From NCBI GenBank assembly GCA_905116865.2, contig CAJHNH020002691.1, forward strand, positions 192,501 through 256,500: a stretch of DNA of 64,000 bases, read 5' to 3'. This stretch comes from Candidula unifasciata (lineage: Eukaryota; Mollusca; Gastropoda; Stylommatophora; Geomitridae). Below, piece after piece: positions 53,571-64,000 of the stretch (its first letter is position 1; each line of letters begins with the position of its first letter). The notes beneath the pieces are model-generated. The model was given only the letters and a program-made list of their open reading frames with translations. It was not told where the DNA came from and ran no database searches. A program made the position numbers and the translations under genes.

Positions 53571-53900
53571 ACGACCGGCTCCAGCTGACGGGCCGTGCTG
53601 CTGACGTCACCGGGTCGGGCCAACGATGCGTTAACGCAGTGGTTCTTAAACAAGAAATAAACTATTTTCCACCGTGGCGAGGGGAGATAAATTTAAACTT
53701 TTTAAGTGTCAACATGTCTTTTTTAATGACTTCACACTTTTGAGCCGACTTTTCTTGATTAAATCAGTAGCAGGACCCCTGGCATACGCTCACGACACCC
53801 CAGGGTGTCTTGGCACCCAGTTTGAGAACCACTGCATTAACGCATCGTTAACCCGACCCGGTGACGTCAGCAGCACGGCCCGTCAGCTGGAGCCGGTCGT
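53571..53900. mobile_element. 66-bp-arm palindrome, probably a foldback/MITE element
   Basis: Arms 53571-53636 and 53835-53900 are reverse complements with only about three mismatches (ACGACCGGCTCCAGCTGACG at the outer end, GATGCGTTAACG at the inner end). Without the central hAT-like insertion they would form an almost perfect ~125-bp palindrome centred on GCGTTAACGC. The same position in the left inverted segment lacks it, so it is an insertion. Outer target duplications are not clear. Confidence 0.85.
53637..53834. mobile_element. hAT-like MITE at palindrome centre
   Basis: Ends CAGTGGTTCTTAAAC and the complement of CAGTGGTTCTCAAAC match the terminal consensus of hAT elements of the Charlie type. 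The flanking 8-mers CGTTAACG (53629-53636) and CATTAACG (53835-53842) are a 7/8 match, the duplication length expected for hAT. At 198 bp it has no coding capacity. Confidence 0.85.
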
Positions 53901-53934
53901 ACCCGTACGAAAAAATCTACATGGGTAAACGGGA

Positions 53935-54020
53935 AGTGCACGCAAAACCAACACCAAAGTCGAGAAGTGGATGAACAACCAGAGCTTTCCTCGGAAGTTT
54001 ACAGCTGGTCAACACTGTGA
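53935..54020 (-). mobile_element. SINE-D fragment in right segment
   Basis: GTCGAGAAGTGGATGAACA, then ACCAGAGCTTTCCTCGGAAG, is the complement of the SINE-D centre and the mirror of 46603-46660. Confidence 0.6.
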
Positions 54021-54094
54021 AAAAGATCCTCCTAATAATGTTAAATAGGTCACAGAGAAGATCAACATAAAGTACTACCCCGATATGACGAGAT

Positions 54095-54210
54095 GTTGCC
54101 CACATTAACCACCAAATGTCGGTTGGTCTATCAAATAAAGGTCTAGCCCTATATGCCCATTACGCCTGATGGGAAGAAACAGGGTCCTTCATTTTACTTA
54201 CTACCCCGGA
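54095..54210 (+). mobile_element. SINE-B fragment in right segment
   Basis: GTCGGTTGGTCTATCAAATA, TCTAGCCCTATATGCCC and a GGGTCCTTCATTTTACTTAC tail. It mirrors 46400-46560. Confidence 0.65.
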
Positions 54211-55019
54211 CTACTAGAAGGTATCAAAGAAAACGCGAGTTTATTCTTCACACACCTCTAACGCATAAAGTGGGACTTTACCAAAAATGTTAGAACTGCT
54301 GTTCTGTCCGTTACCCCAGACAGAAACACTGGTATAAATGACGTGTACACGGTGCAGCATCTACAAGAACGTTTACACCCCTATTCTGTTAACACGTCTC
54401 TTCAATGTTAATGACTGATCGTGTAAAAACAAAACAAAAAACGTTGCATGGCACTTATCGTTTCTCCCATTTGTGAGTGGATCGCTGTAGCCTGTTCAGC
54501 AATTATTATATATTAAAACTTGCCTGTTGACAGCTGCTACATAGAAACAGTTTCAACACATGGCCTGTCAGTCCTGGACAATTTATACACAGGCCGCCAA
54601 ATTTCTTTCAGTTGCCAGTGGTGTGGTTTATAGAAGATTTCCTAAATTGTAAAACTGTCAAAACGAGCAATCCAAATGTTATATTGTGGGGTCGGGGTGA
54701 GTACAGGTACGTTTCCTAGACACTTTATGGTGAGTACCAGGAAATATGTGCAGTGTTAGGGTGGCTGCATCATGCGGCACCAACAAGGAGCAAGGGGGAG
54801 GGGGCATAAGCTGCGAAATTAAAATACTATTTGAACTTTTGATCTAGCAGCGCGACACTCTTAGGGGCGGCATCTCGAAGACTTGCAAGATACTGAGAAA
54901 ATCTACCGCGCTAGACTGAGTACCGACATTATCGTCATTTTATTCACAAAGTTGGGTGAGAGAGGGAAAGCGGTGGAGTGGGGGTGGGGGTGGGGGGATC
55001 CGGAGAAGCATAATGAGTT

Positions 55020-55290
55020 GAGTTAGGAACAGATATCACAACACTTAAAACATTCCCATTAGCTGTTCGTCCCCATCTTCAGCAGCAGTCGCAGAGTTCA
55101 AGTTTTGATGATACCAGTAGCATTCTTATTGTATGTATATCTGGCCTTTCCCTTGTGTCGGGTGTCAGCCAACTAAAAGATTTTAGACTCTTTGTACACA
55201 AGAATGGAAAAGCATAATTATTCAAGCCAGTCAGCAAGACACACGATGATGTTGTTAGTGGTATGCGTACCAACTAAAAATATAATTTTA
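55020..55290 (-). mobile_element. RNase H-type LINE 3' end
   Basis: It contains the complement of GCTGCTGAAGATGGGGACGA and of GGGAATGTTTTAAGTGTTGTGA, the terminal block of this family, preceded by a decayed tail. The 55273-55079 frame over it has no intact motif. Confidence 0.6.
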
Positions 55291-55721
55291 TCAGATGAAA
55301 AAAGCAGTAATTTTATTTGAAGAATAATAACTTCCCGAGAAAGGCCATCATATTTCTAAACATAACATTGCAATTAAACACATTCCAAGTGTTTTTTGTA
55401 AAGAAATTCTCCCCTTGAGGCCATTAGATCATGTACACGCTTGGGATGGACAAGGAATCAAAACAACCGTATAATGTCTCAAATATAACAAGGTATTGTC
55501 GACAAAAATAGACTGACACTTTGAGACAATCTGGCGATGCTAATTATAAAATCCTTTTCGCGGATCAAACGGGATATAGCAAAGAGGAAGGAGGCGATAT
55601 TTCCAGTAAAGGGTATTTCCGATCCTTGGGCTGATATTTTTAATTAACAGAAAATTCTGCATGTTAATTGTAGTTGTTTCCGGTCCTGTTTATTAGGTGT
55701 ATGTGCGTATATATGTGATCT

Positions 55722-56353
55722 ATGTCAGGAAAGGTTTATAAAAAATTGATTCGATACATTCAAATATCTGAGTACAGTAATAACATAGGACGGAAGATGT
55801 GTGTGTCAGAAATTAGGAGCAGAATAGGCCTGGCTAAGGCTGCATTTCACAGAATCAAGAATATTTTGTGCAACAGGTCCCTTTTTTGGATGTTGGAAAG
55901 AGAGTATTAAAATGTTATGTAGAACCTATATTGCTGTATGGTAGTGAATCATGGAATGTCAATACATAAATTAGAAAGAACTTGGAGGTGACGAAGATGT
56001 GGTGTCTCGGACGAATGTTAAGAATCCCCTGAACTGCCAAAGTAACCAAAGAGTATTGCTTGAAAGAAGCTAATGAAAAAATATCAGTAGATATATATAG
56101 ATATAGGGAAAAGACAAGCACAGTTATTTAGTTATGTGATTGGGTAGGGGCGAAGAGAAGGGGGCTTTGGAAAACATTGTGACGACTGGGAAGATCAATG
56201 TTAGAACAAGGAGAGGCAGACCGAGATAGATGATAGCGGATGGACTGCAACGGTGATACAGAGGGATGCCATCAGTGAAACTGAGCCAGAGGACACGGGA
56301 CCGAACTCTGTGGAGATGCATTAGAGCCCACGCCAGTCGGCAGGTCATGTGAT
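55722..56353 (+). mobile_element. LINE 3' end, ~630 bp, with GAT tail
   Basis: Blocks in order: SEIRSRIGLAKAAFHRIKN (55804-55860), then shifted frames with LLYGSES, WR-RRM, KRQAQLF, and KTGKINVRTRRGRPR- and QRDAISETEPE-like segments. The end is RAHASRQVM-stop at about 56325-56350 and GATGATGATG. A SINE-A sits in the GAT tail. The element is 5'-truncated and frameshifted. Confidence 0.75.
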
Positions 56354-56364
56354 GATGATGTCAG

Positions 56365-56656
56365 TAAAAAAAAAAAAAAAGTAAAATTCCCTTTTCACGC
56401 CTTTCGGCGCATCGGGCATATGGGCAGAGCGTCCCATATTTTTACAGACCATCAGCACTCTCTGGGTAATGTGGTCAGCATTATTACGCCTGCTGTCTTT
56501 ACTTTCCCAGGACAGCCCATCCTGGTACCCATTTTAGGCTGGGTCGACCTGCGACGTCCCATACCACGACAACAATCCACGCAGCCTGCAGTGGGTTTCG
56601 ATCGCGGTATGCTGGCTTATGAGTCGGACTCGCAACGCCTTAGCCACGGACGCCGC
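56365..56656 (-). mobile_element. SINE-A, full length, inserted in LINE tail
   Basis: Flanked by GATGATGTCAG (56354-56364) and GATGACGTCAG (56657-56667), 10 of 11 identical. The minus strand runs from the tRNA-like head (GGCTAAGGCG box A, GATCGAAACCC box B) to the GCGCC-GAAA-GGCGT hairpin and a ~15-base A tail. A 3-base insertion (ATTATTACG) distinguishes it from the 29200 copy. Confidence 0.93.
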
Positions 56657-56875
56657 GATGACGTCAGGGGTAGAGTAATTATCAGATGGTCCTCCCAAGA
56701 CGAACAAGTTAAAGGGCAGAGAACAAGGAAAGAGTGACACTCTTGTCCTACAATTAAGGGGTTAAGGCATAGAGCGCAGTCATGCTCATTTCCGTAACAT
56801 CAAGAGGAGAAGGTAGAACCAAAGTTCTTTGGAACACATTTTTTAGTGAAAGTGACATACCAGGCAAAGTAGAAA

Positions 56876-56991
56876 ACACACACACACACACACAAAAACA
56901 CACAAAGACACACAAACACACAAAGACACAGACACACACATACACAGACAGACAGACAGACAACACACGCACACACACACACTCACCCACA

Positions 56992-57037
<46 letters not shown>
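56876..57037. repeat. (CA)n/(AGAC)n microsatellite
   Basis: CA repeats with CAAAG and CAGA interruptions, a (CAGA)4 block near 56946, and a pure CA end to 57037. Confidence 0.95.
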
Positions 57038-57039
<2 letters not shown>

Positions 57040-57102
57040 AATTTCACATTTCTGGAATGTTGTTAAAATGGACTCTCCTTCCAAACAGTACCATTTACTT
57101 CT

Positions 57103-57175
57103 CCCCCCCCCCCTTCCTTTCGCCCCCCCCCTTCCTTCCCCCCCCCCCCCTTTCGCCCCCCCCCCCCCCCCCCCC
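57103..57175. repeat. Poly-C stretch
   Basis: Four C runs of 8-20 separated by TTCC and TTTCG. Confidence 0.95.
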
Positions 57176-57383
57176 AGTCAGCACCACATTAGTAGGCACT
57201 CGACTTTTCACAGCAATGTAAATTATGCTTACATTTTTATTTGTTTTATCTAATTGATGCATTTTAATATTAGGCAGTATATAAAATTTTTATACAAACA
57301 CATGAATGCATAATATGCCAGTAACAATATATTTTTTTTTCTTCAGAACACAATCATTTTCACTTGATTTCGCATGGGAAAAT

Positions 57384-57687
57384 TGGTTTGGTATACGAAC
57401 TGCCTATTATATGTACAGGTTGGCATACGTACTGTTTGGTATAGTACTGTTTGATATAGTACTGTTGGTATACGTACTGTTTGGTATACGTACTAGTTGG
57501 TTTACGTACTGTTTGGTATACGTACTGATTGATATAAGATGATGTTTGGTGTATGTACTATTTGATATACGTACTGTGTGGTAAACAATGCTGTTTGGTA
57601 CACGTACTGGTTGGTATACGTATTGTTTGGTGTACATGCTGTTAGGTATACGTACTGTTTGTTATGTGTACTGTTTAGTATACGTAC
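57384..57687. repeat. 16-18-bp repeat with TATACGTAC core, ~17 copies
   Basis: TGTTTGGTATACGTAC and close variants recur across ~300 bp. The core contains the self-complementary GTATAC and TACGTA. Unit length varies between 15 and 19, so it is an older, less regular array. Confidence 0.85.
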
Positions 57688-57689
57688 AA

Positions 57690-58330
57690 GACCCTGGAAC
57701 GAATAAGGGACGTATACCGAGTCACCACTGTACTTGGTTACGCAGATGACATCAATATTGTGTAATCATATATAACAGAGAACGTGAAAACACTGACTGA
57801 CTTAAAAGTAGCAGCTAAAAACAAATTGGACTAGTTATCAATCAAGATAACGCAGAATACATAGTGAATTCAAGATGAGGAAACGATAAAAACCCTGGCT
57901 ACATACAAGTAGGTAATATTTTAAAATCAAAAGAGCAAGTACACATACCTACTTATTTGGGTACAAACTTCAACAACTCCAGATACTAAGACCAAAAAAA
58001 AAAAAAAAAAAAAATACAGTGTAATACGCAATATGGAAATATAAGGATACCGTGCCATAATATATCTGCTTAAAAAAACGCATCTTGTATGATTTTGAAA
58101 AAAAAAAAATATTCTTTGAAACGAATAAAATAGATTGTGTAAACGTGTCCTTGAGAAATAGAGTAATGTATATATATCTCTTTGTCCTGGCAAAATCCAA
58201 AAAACGTTCAATTCCACATGAAATTGTATCCAAAACTGCAAATAAGCAAATTCTCCTGACGCATTACGATACTTAAAAAATTAGACGCACAGAGAGTGTA
58301 TAGATGTGGCTAAGAACATTTTGAATGGTA
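57690..58330 (+). mobile_element. LINE RT fragment with YADD box
   Basis: Frame 57707-57763 reads DVYRVTTVLGYADDINIV then a stop. ENVKTLTDLKVAAKNK-D and, shifted, GNDKNPGYIQVG- and TYLGT-type blocks follow to about 57980, where an A run interrupts. YADD is the RT catalytic motif and is intact here, but both flanks are decayed. Confidence 0.7.
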
Positions 58331-58736
58331 AATCTATAAAACGAGTTCTTCATCTGTTTTCGTTTACTTATTTGTAAGAGTATTTCCTTTAACCTTTGTG
58401 TACATCTCTGTACTCATATTCAATCATATTATTTAGATAATATTTATTTTTGTAATATATTCCCCCCCCCCTCCCAACCAGCTCCCCACTCATTCCCCTG
58501 AAACCTGTTCTATTTCCTCTCCCGGATACAAGGCTGGAAAAATTAATACAGTTGATTGAAAAGAAACTGTTATAAAAGGTAGTTGTTATGCAAAGATCTC
58601 CAGCTAGTAGAAGAAATGTTCCTAATGCTATCATAATGCTATCAAGAAACAATAGCAAATGGAACAGGCAAAGACAAGCCGCTGTGTTTTTCTTGAATCA
58701 TTATTCATGAAATTCATAATTTTTTTTTGTTTCATT

Positions 58737-58830
58737 GTTGAAAATCCCATCATTGTCTTTCATGTCTGGAATCCCATGATTGTTTTTTAATGTCTGGAAT
58801 CCCATGATTGTTTTTCAAAGTCCCACGCTC
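58737..58830. repeat. ~34-bp tandem repeat, 2-3 copies
   Basis: AATCCCATGATTGTTTTT and ATGTCTGG recur at ~34-bp spacing. Confidence 0.8.
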
Positions 58831-59800
58831 GTATTATCAATTTTTTAAATATTGATCATTCTAAGATGTCTGTGAATTAGATAAGATTGCAAGACCTTCC
58901 CTACGTTAGGTCAGTTGCAGTAAAAGAGTTGTGTGCTGTTTGTAACATCACAGGCATACTTTGCAGAAAGCACATATATTTTCTTTTTTTTTCTACTGTG
59001 ACACTTTCTGAGTCATTGTCAGATTAACAAAGTTTCACACATTTACACAGTGTTATAAAATATTAATGCCACCTTTGTAATTTCAGTCAGTTAAATGTCA
59101 AATTTTACGTCATTGACGAATCAGACAACTAGATATCCGGAAATATGTCCAGAAACGTATCAGCTAAGTCAACCTAGAAACTCATTTTCATTTGGGGATA
59201 ATTTTGACTGTTTTGTTTGGGGGGGGGGGGGGGGGGCGAAGTAATTCGGTTGCTGGCGAGTTTCTTGATACCAGTGAGGTGATCGACAGATAAGTATACT
59301 GACTCTACTAAGGACTACACAAGCCGAGGCCATTTTCAATTACAGTAAAACTTCAATTAACCCTCACACATTTAATTGTCAGTTTCTGTTAACCGTCATC
59401 GTCCAAAAAATAATACATGAGCATCATCAACCAACGAAAATCTCAAAGAAGCAGAACGAGATGACAGATTATTTTAAAGTAACGTAGTTTTGTAATATTA
59501 CAATATATTTCTGTATATTACTACTCTTATGTTGAAGTTTTTGTTTTGATCGTTTTGTAAAGTTGAATACAATATGTATGTATTAATCAATTTCGATGGA
59601 TTTTATATTTCATTGTCAATGTTCGTACTAAGCCGGCAGTGAAATCACGTTACTGTACATACGTATTCAAAAATGTTGGTGCTTTCTTTTTAGCCGACCA
59701 CAAAAGACGCTACAGTACAGTCCAGTATTTTAGGAAATGGCAAGAGCGGGTTTTCCATGTTTTGTTGTGCTTTAACGCTTTTCTTCCAAGGCTAAGGTTT
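58831..59800. other. Unassigned AT-rich spacer with a G run
   Basis: A G run lies at 59218-59236. No coding motif or recognised repeat. Confidence 0.4.
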
Positions 59801-59809
59801 TCGCCCTTT

Positions 59810-59852
59810 AACCTAACTCTAACCCTAACCTTAACCTTAAAATTAACCAAAA
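59810..59852. repeat. Short telomere-like tract
   Basis: CCTAACTCTAACCCTAACC, then TTAACCTTAAAATTAACC: about six degenerate units of the CCCTAA type. It is too short and diverged to be a chromosome end. Confidence 0.6.
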
Positions 59853-60199
59853 CTATACGCTTAATCTACCGCCCTTCGAAATATGTGACTATCCTTTGAC
59901 CTGTTGATTTCCTATGTTCGTGGTCGGCTAATGAGAAAGTATCCACATTTCCTTTATCCTTCTATTCTGGACTTGAAAGCGAGTCTGCTATCGACTGCGC
60001 TAACTTGGCCCCGTCCTTAGTAATGTAACGGGGTAGGGTAGGTAGTTTTTCTCTTCCAGGATTGCAGTGTGTAGGATTACCACTTCGAGGATCAGACTCA
60101 AAAGACGTGTTGCACTGCCTGCTATTGCAGATAGGCTCAAAGTTCTGTAGGCAAAGTCATAGTTCAGAGAAGCTGCGGACAAGAAGCACCTTCTGCATG

Positions 60200-60400
60200 A
60201 AGCCGTGGGTAGAGCTAAGTGTCACAGACTGAAAAGAGGAAGGTCGTGGATGGCGCAAGCTGAAGAATAGTGACTGATATACAGTCAGACCGGTACTGGT
60301 ACGATCGGAATTTGAACTCTTCGCTTGCTGCTGAAAATGGGGACTGAACACTTGTGGGAGTGTCCCGAGTGCTGTGATGTCGATTCTAAATTCAATATTC
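60200..60400 (+). mobile_element. RNase H-type LINE 3' end
   Basis: CTTGCTGCTGAAAATGGGGA, GAGTGTCCCGAGTGCTGTGA and TGTCGATTC match the other ends of this family. The preceding ~100 bp (GTCAGACCGGTACTGGTACG) matches 37340-37375 in inverted orientation. Confidence 0.6.
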
Positions 60401-60830
60401 AACATTCAGTTTAAAAGATCTCGCATACGCTGAAAATTTTAATTCGGTAACATCGAATTTTAAGCAGTAAACTGTTGTCCTCTGATGTTTCCGTGTCTGT
60501 GATTGGGTAGCTGCCAGGTGGGCCGGGAAAAGTTTCCGATGAGTTGACCGTGTGGGTTCCGGGGCCCTACTGTGGGAGAAAACTAGAATAGACCCACAGC
60601 CTGCTAAAAAGCTTGTCTTAAGCGTCCTATAATTTGAAGCTTCCTTTAAAGTCTGAAATAGAAAGGGACCAACAGTCTGCACGCAAATGAGTCAGACCTG
60701 TGAAACCTATGTGCATGCAAACTCAGTTTTTTGAAACAGGACTAGAGCCCATAAGTAGATGGACAAACATAACTTTTCGCAGGAGTTTACAACAAGTGAA
60801 CGCGAAGAAGAAAAAGAATTCCCCACGTTT
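60400..60830 (-). mobile_element. SINE-D copy, minus
   Basis: Read on the minus strand from 60830: GTTCACTTGTTGTAAACTCC, TTATGTTTGTCCATCTAC, CAGGTCTGACTCATTTG, GACTGTTGGTCCC and a GGGGCCCCGGAACCCACACGG end. It matches the order of the 35030 copy. No tRNA-like head is evident. Confidence 0.6.
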
Positions 60831-60944
60831 TAGTGGGCCACGGATGTGAAAAGGGTTGAGCAACACTGTTGTAGGTGACTGTGATCGTTTAAAAACAACT
60901 GCATCATAGAACAATATGAGTGCAGAGGATGAGACATGTCATCG

Positions 60945-61018
60945 TTTAACACAGAATAACAGTGTAACATTCAAATAATGAAGTTACAATAGTTTAACGC
61001 AGAAATTTAGTGTAACAT
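60945..61018. repeat. Left part of 48-bp minisatellite
   Basis: One and a half units (GTTTAACACAGAATAACAGT, CAAATAATGAAGTTACAATA) that continue at 63367 after the insertion. Confidence 0.95.
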
Positions 61019-63366
61019 TGTGACGTGACGCGTGGTTTAAATGTTTATGTTGTTGAGTAGGGATCTTCCTTTCAACACATTCTCTCCACTAGATACACCG
61101 AACTAAAATCTGAGCTATGTTGCTCTCAGACAAAGTCCTGGATATCCAAGAAAACAGCCATATTGGCTCGTTAAGTATATTAACATTAGCTGAACTTGGT
61201 ACCCACAAGAGAAGGCAAGGAATTTTAGATGTCTATCATACTTAATGTTAATGAATTATTAGACAGGGCAAGTGATTCCTCCGTCATCTACCTTCTCCCG
61301 GTGTTATTATTAATAATTAAAGAATTATTATATTATTTGAGCCCCCACCAAATGGTAATCTATCTTAACAGTTTAATTAAACATGTAAGAACAGACATTT
61401 GGAATTTAACAAACTATGTAGTTTAAAACTTGACATACAGCTTTATTTACTACAATGAAATTCCCAGTTTGTTGATTTACACAAACAGTGACTGGTTAAC
61501 TTGATGATGGTGGTAAGCTTCAGCGAGAAAAACAGCTCGGGGTTTAGAGTGGTATGATAATGATGATAATAGGTTAACATAAAGGGGTTAACTCAACTTA
61601 TAAGCCTCTGACAGCCGTGAGGAACTGTCAAGCTTGTCCAACTCTTCCTTGCCTGTTGTCTGCCTGTTTCAGCTTATTCTCCACTTCATCCCCACCTCGT
61701 TCTCCACCTAGTTCTCCACCTCGTTCTCCACCTCGTTCTCCACCTCGTTCCCAGCTGGCCGAGTCTAACACAATGTAGTCTCTTTCATGGACTGATCGTC
61801 ACATGGGCGCTGTAATCATGGAAAACAAAACACATACGTGTAGTATCTTGACTTACACTAAGAATACATGTATTAATTAATACAACATATAATAATAAAA
61901 TATATCCCATCACTCCTCCTCATATTCCACATCCTCTCCAGTCTAGTCTGAAGGTCTTTTGTCTTACATGGGCGTCACATATCCTGCCTTCCCTCTTCAT
62001 GCTATGTCATGATAGTTGACTTTCTAAGTCTGTTGTCCGTCATCACTCAGACTTCCAACAACTGGCTGACATAGATTTGACATACACATATGGCGCAGGT
62101 TATGTGCTGAAAACGCAAACAATTTATATGTGCACGCTGTCCTGAATATTATCTTTCAGTGACAGTGAATTCTATACACCCATCATTCTTCCCCTGAGGT
62201 TATAAATCCCCTGTTCAGGTGAACACATTAAGTGAGCACATGGTGGGCCCACCAAACGTAGCAACATCCCTGCACATATTTGGGCATCATTTCCCACAGT
62301 CCAAACTCATATTTTGGCTGATCGTGAAAACAATATAATTACATTTCATTATAGCAAACGTCATTGTTCACATCTTATTTTATACACATGAAAACATACA
62401 ATGAAAAACATGTGACACAAACATACAAGAAATAGGAATAGTTTAGCAGTTCCCTAACTGAGATACTGAACATTCACAAAGAACTATTTCAAGCAGAATG
62501 TGCAGACAAATTAGGAAAAGGTAGTATAGACTAAAAGCTTAACTCCCTAACCTAAGTATACAAGATTAAAATTAATATTTTCTCTTACCTGGGAACTTTC
62601 CATTAATCGCCAAAACAGAATGCGACCGTAAAATTTACCTTTTAGGTCGATCTGTGTTGTTTGCCGGCAGGCTGCGATTAATGACGGAAATTCCACAGGC
62701 TCGAAGTATAAGTATCAATCTATTGTCCAAATTAAACTCCTCCCTTTCCTTAGTTTTTACCCAACCCTCAAGATAATGGCTTAAGCACCGCCCCTGAGGT
62801 AACTATCAGATCACTTAGCTAACCAGTGACCTGTCACTCAATTCTGGACTGACATCCCTAGAGCAAACATTCTTAAGTGACCCAATCTAGTTTACAACGA
62901 ATCTAACTGGCAGGTGTTAAAAGACGTTCAGTGAAGCCATTGTGTTTCCTACTTGACCCAGATCAAACAGTCCTAATTGCCACACAACTGTTCTCCCCCG
63001 AATTACACTGACGTGTGAAACTCTGACCTCTGGGCTCCACAATGTCTAGCGTCCACTCAATTTACCTGGTCAAAAGGGCCCCCCCTCAGTCTCTACAGTC
63101 TGGTCAGGAGATAACATTCTGACACTGGCGTGAGAATGCAATCTAACATCCCTAGTCTGAACCAGCGGGCTATATTACGTAGTGTTGGGTAATTTTAAAC
63201 AAAGCGCAGTGGCTTGTCTCGAAGAAGGACTGGTAACAATTTAAATCCGTGCGGTTTAAAGCAATATTAGGATAAAGCGCAGAGTAAATATAATTCTGTC
63301 TCTTTAGAACCAGAAGAACTTATTACAAGTACTAACTTCTGGAATCACTGAGATCGTCTCGTGACA
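61019..63366. mobile_element. 2348-bp LTR-like insertion in minisatellite
   Basis: The insertion starts TGTGACGTGACGCG and ends CGTCTCGTGACA, flanked by perfect AACAT duplications (61014-61018 and 63367-63371). TG...CA ends with short inverted repeats and a 5-bp duplication are the signature of an LTR retrotransposon. No second copy of either end is visible inside and no gag/pol frame exists, so a long solo LTR is the simplest reading. An unusual non-autonomous element is the alternative. AATAAA-like and TATAAA-like sites occur (61893, 62199) but do not fix the strand. Confidence 0.75.
61690..61752. repeat. 12-bp minisatellite within the LTR-like insertion
   Basis: TTCTCCACCTCG repeats five times with one CTAG variant. 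Confidence 0.9.
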
Positions 63367-63775
63367 AACATTCAAATAATGAAGTTACAATAGTTTAACG
63401 CAGAAATTTAGTGTAACATTCAACTAATGAAGTTACAATAGTTTAACACAGAATAACAATATAACATGTAAATAATGAAGTTACAATAATTTAACACAGA
63501 ATAACAATATAACATGTAAATAATGAAGTTACAATAGTTTAACACAGAAAAACAATATAACATATAAATAATGAAGTTACAATAGTTTAACACAGAATAT
63601 CAATATAACATGTAAATAATGAAGTTACAATAGTTTAACACAGAATAACAATATAACATGTAAATAATGAAGTTACAATAGTTTAACACAGAATAACAAT
63701 ATAACATGTAAATAATGAAGTTACAATAGTTTAACACAGAATAACAGTGTAACATTGAAATAATAAAGTTACAAA
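63367..63775. repeat. Right part of 48-bp minisatellite, ~8.5 units
   Basis: Unit TAAATAATGAAGTTACAATA, GTTTAACACAGAATAACAAT, ATAACATG. The first unit (with CGCAGAAATTTAGTG) matches the last unit left of the insertion, as expected for a split array. The later units are nearly identical to one another. Confidence 0.95.
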
Positions 63776-63784
63776 CAATACTTT

Positions 63785-64000
63785 GAGCCTATGTGGCGTA
63801 GCGTTTAGGCGGGCGAAAATGTGGGTTTAAAACCAAATGACCCTGGCTTCCAGGTGACCAAGCCTAAAATGGGTATCAGGTAAAGTCCTGGCGACGGCGT
63901 TATGCTGACCACATCATGCACCGAGGGCTGATTATCTATACAATATAAGCTTAGCCGACTATTGCAGACAGGCTAAAGGTGCTTCAGGCTAAGTCATACC
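63785..64000 (+). mobile_element. SINE-B copy running to the window end
   Basis: Head GCCTATGTGGCGTAGCG (box A-like) and TGTGGGTTTAAAACC (weak box B), then GACCCTGGCTTCCAGGTGAC, ATGCTGACCACATCATGC and GGGCTGATTATCTATACAAT. The 3' tail resembles 60125-60160 (ATTGCAGA-AGGCT-AAAG) and is cut by the window end. Confidence 0.7.

Larger units (their letters stand above)
52990..54690 (-). repeat. Right segment of a large inverted duplication
   Basis: Reverse-complement partner of 45905-47825. Relative to the left segment it has gained the palindrome plus hAT-like element (53571-53900) and lacks the left copy's 46740-47140 stretch. The segments share the order SINE-B piece, SINE-D piece, then unique sequence, so the duplication followed those SINE insertions or copied a composite. 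Confidence 0.8.

Noticed and set aside
59810..59852. Telomere or subtelomere boundary
   Set aside because: Only about six degenerate units, with ordinary repeats on both sides.

Overview
The window looks like gene-poor, repeat-saturated nuclear DNA of a metazoan. The mix of non-LTR retrotransposon remnants, tRNA-derived SINEs that share a conserved centre, and very long simple repeats fits a lophotrochozoan, perhaps a gastropod mollusc. That placement is inference from repeat content, not from a host gene. I see no intact cellular gene. The one plausible host coding piece is a 158-bp exon on the minus strand (16711-16868), bounded by a good acceptor and a good donor. I could not identify its protein.

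1-14 kb: the 3' end of an RLE-type LINE (R2/R4/NeSL/Hero-like architecture), then a minus-strand RTE-like LINE. The RTE copy is interrupted by a SINE with target duplications and by the 3' end of a second LINE. A GAA microsatellite of several hundred bases follows, then a nearly complete but dead second RLE-type LINE (5905-9505). Its 3' end abuts a minus-strand gag-like ORF1 from a third LINE type (9510-11085). 14-31 kb: LINE 3' ends, several SINE families (called A, B, C, D and F here), GA/TA/GTA/GAA microsatellites, a 36-bp minisatellite, and a SINE-A flanked by a perfect 13-bp duplication at 29187-29499.

31-45 kb: a 17-bp minisatellite of about 57 copies, long CA/TA tracts, two adjacent decayed RTE LINE tails, and a second gag-like LINE. 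The 5' UTR of that LINE is split by a 1.69-kb non-autonomous DNA element with 330-480 bp terminal inverted repeats. The copy at 11 kb supplies the empty site. 45-56 kb: two related segments of about 1.7-1.9 kb in opposite orientation (45905-47825 and 52990-54690) flank a spacer with a 60-bp tandem repeat. The second segment carries a 66-bp-arm palindrome with a 198-bp hAT-like element at its centre. 56-64 kb: more LINE and SINE ends, a 16-18-bp repeat, an RT fragment with a YADD box, and a 2348-bp insertion with TG...CA ends and a 5-bp duplication splitting a 48-bp minisatellite.

The repeats record layered insertions rather than a functional operon or pathway: SINE into LINE, DNA element into LINE, hAT-like element into palindrome, LTR-like element into minisatellite. 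All LINE reading frames carry frameshifts, stops or lost catalytic residues, so no autonomous element here looks active. Coordinates of decayed repeats are good to roughly 10-40 bases unless a target duplication fixes them.
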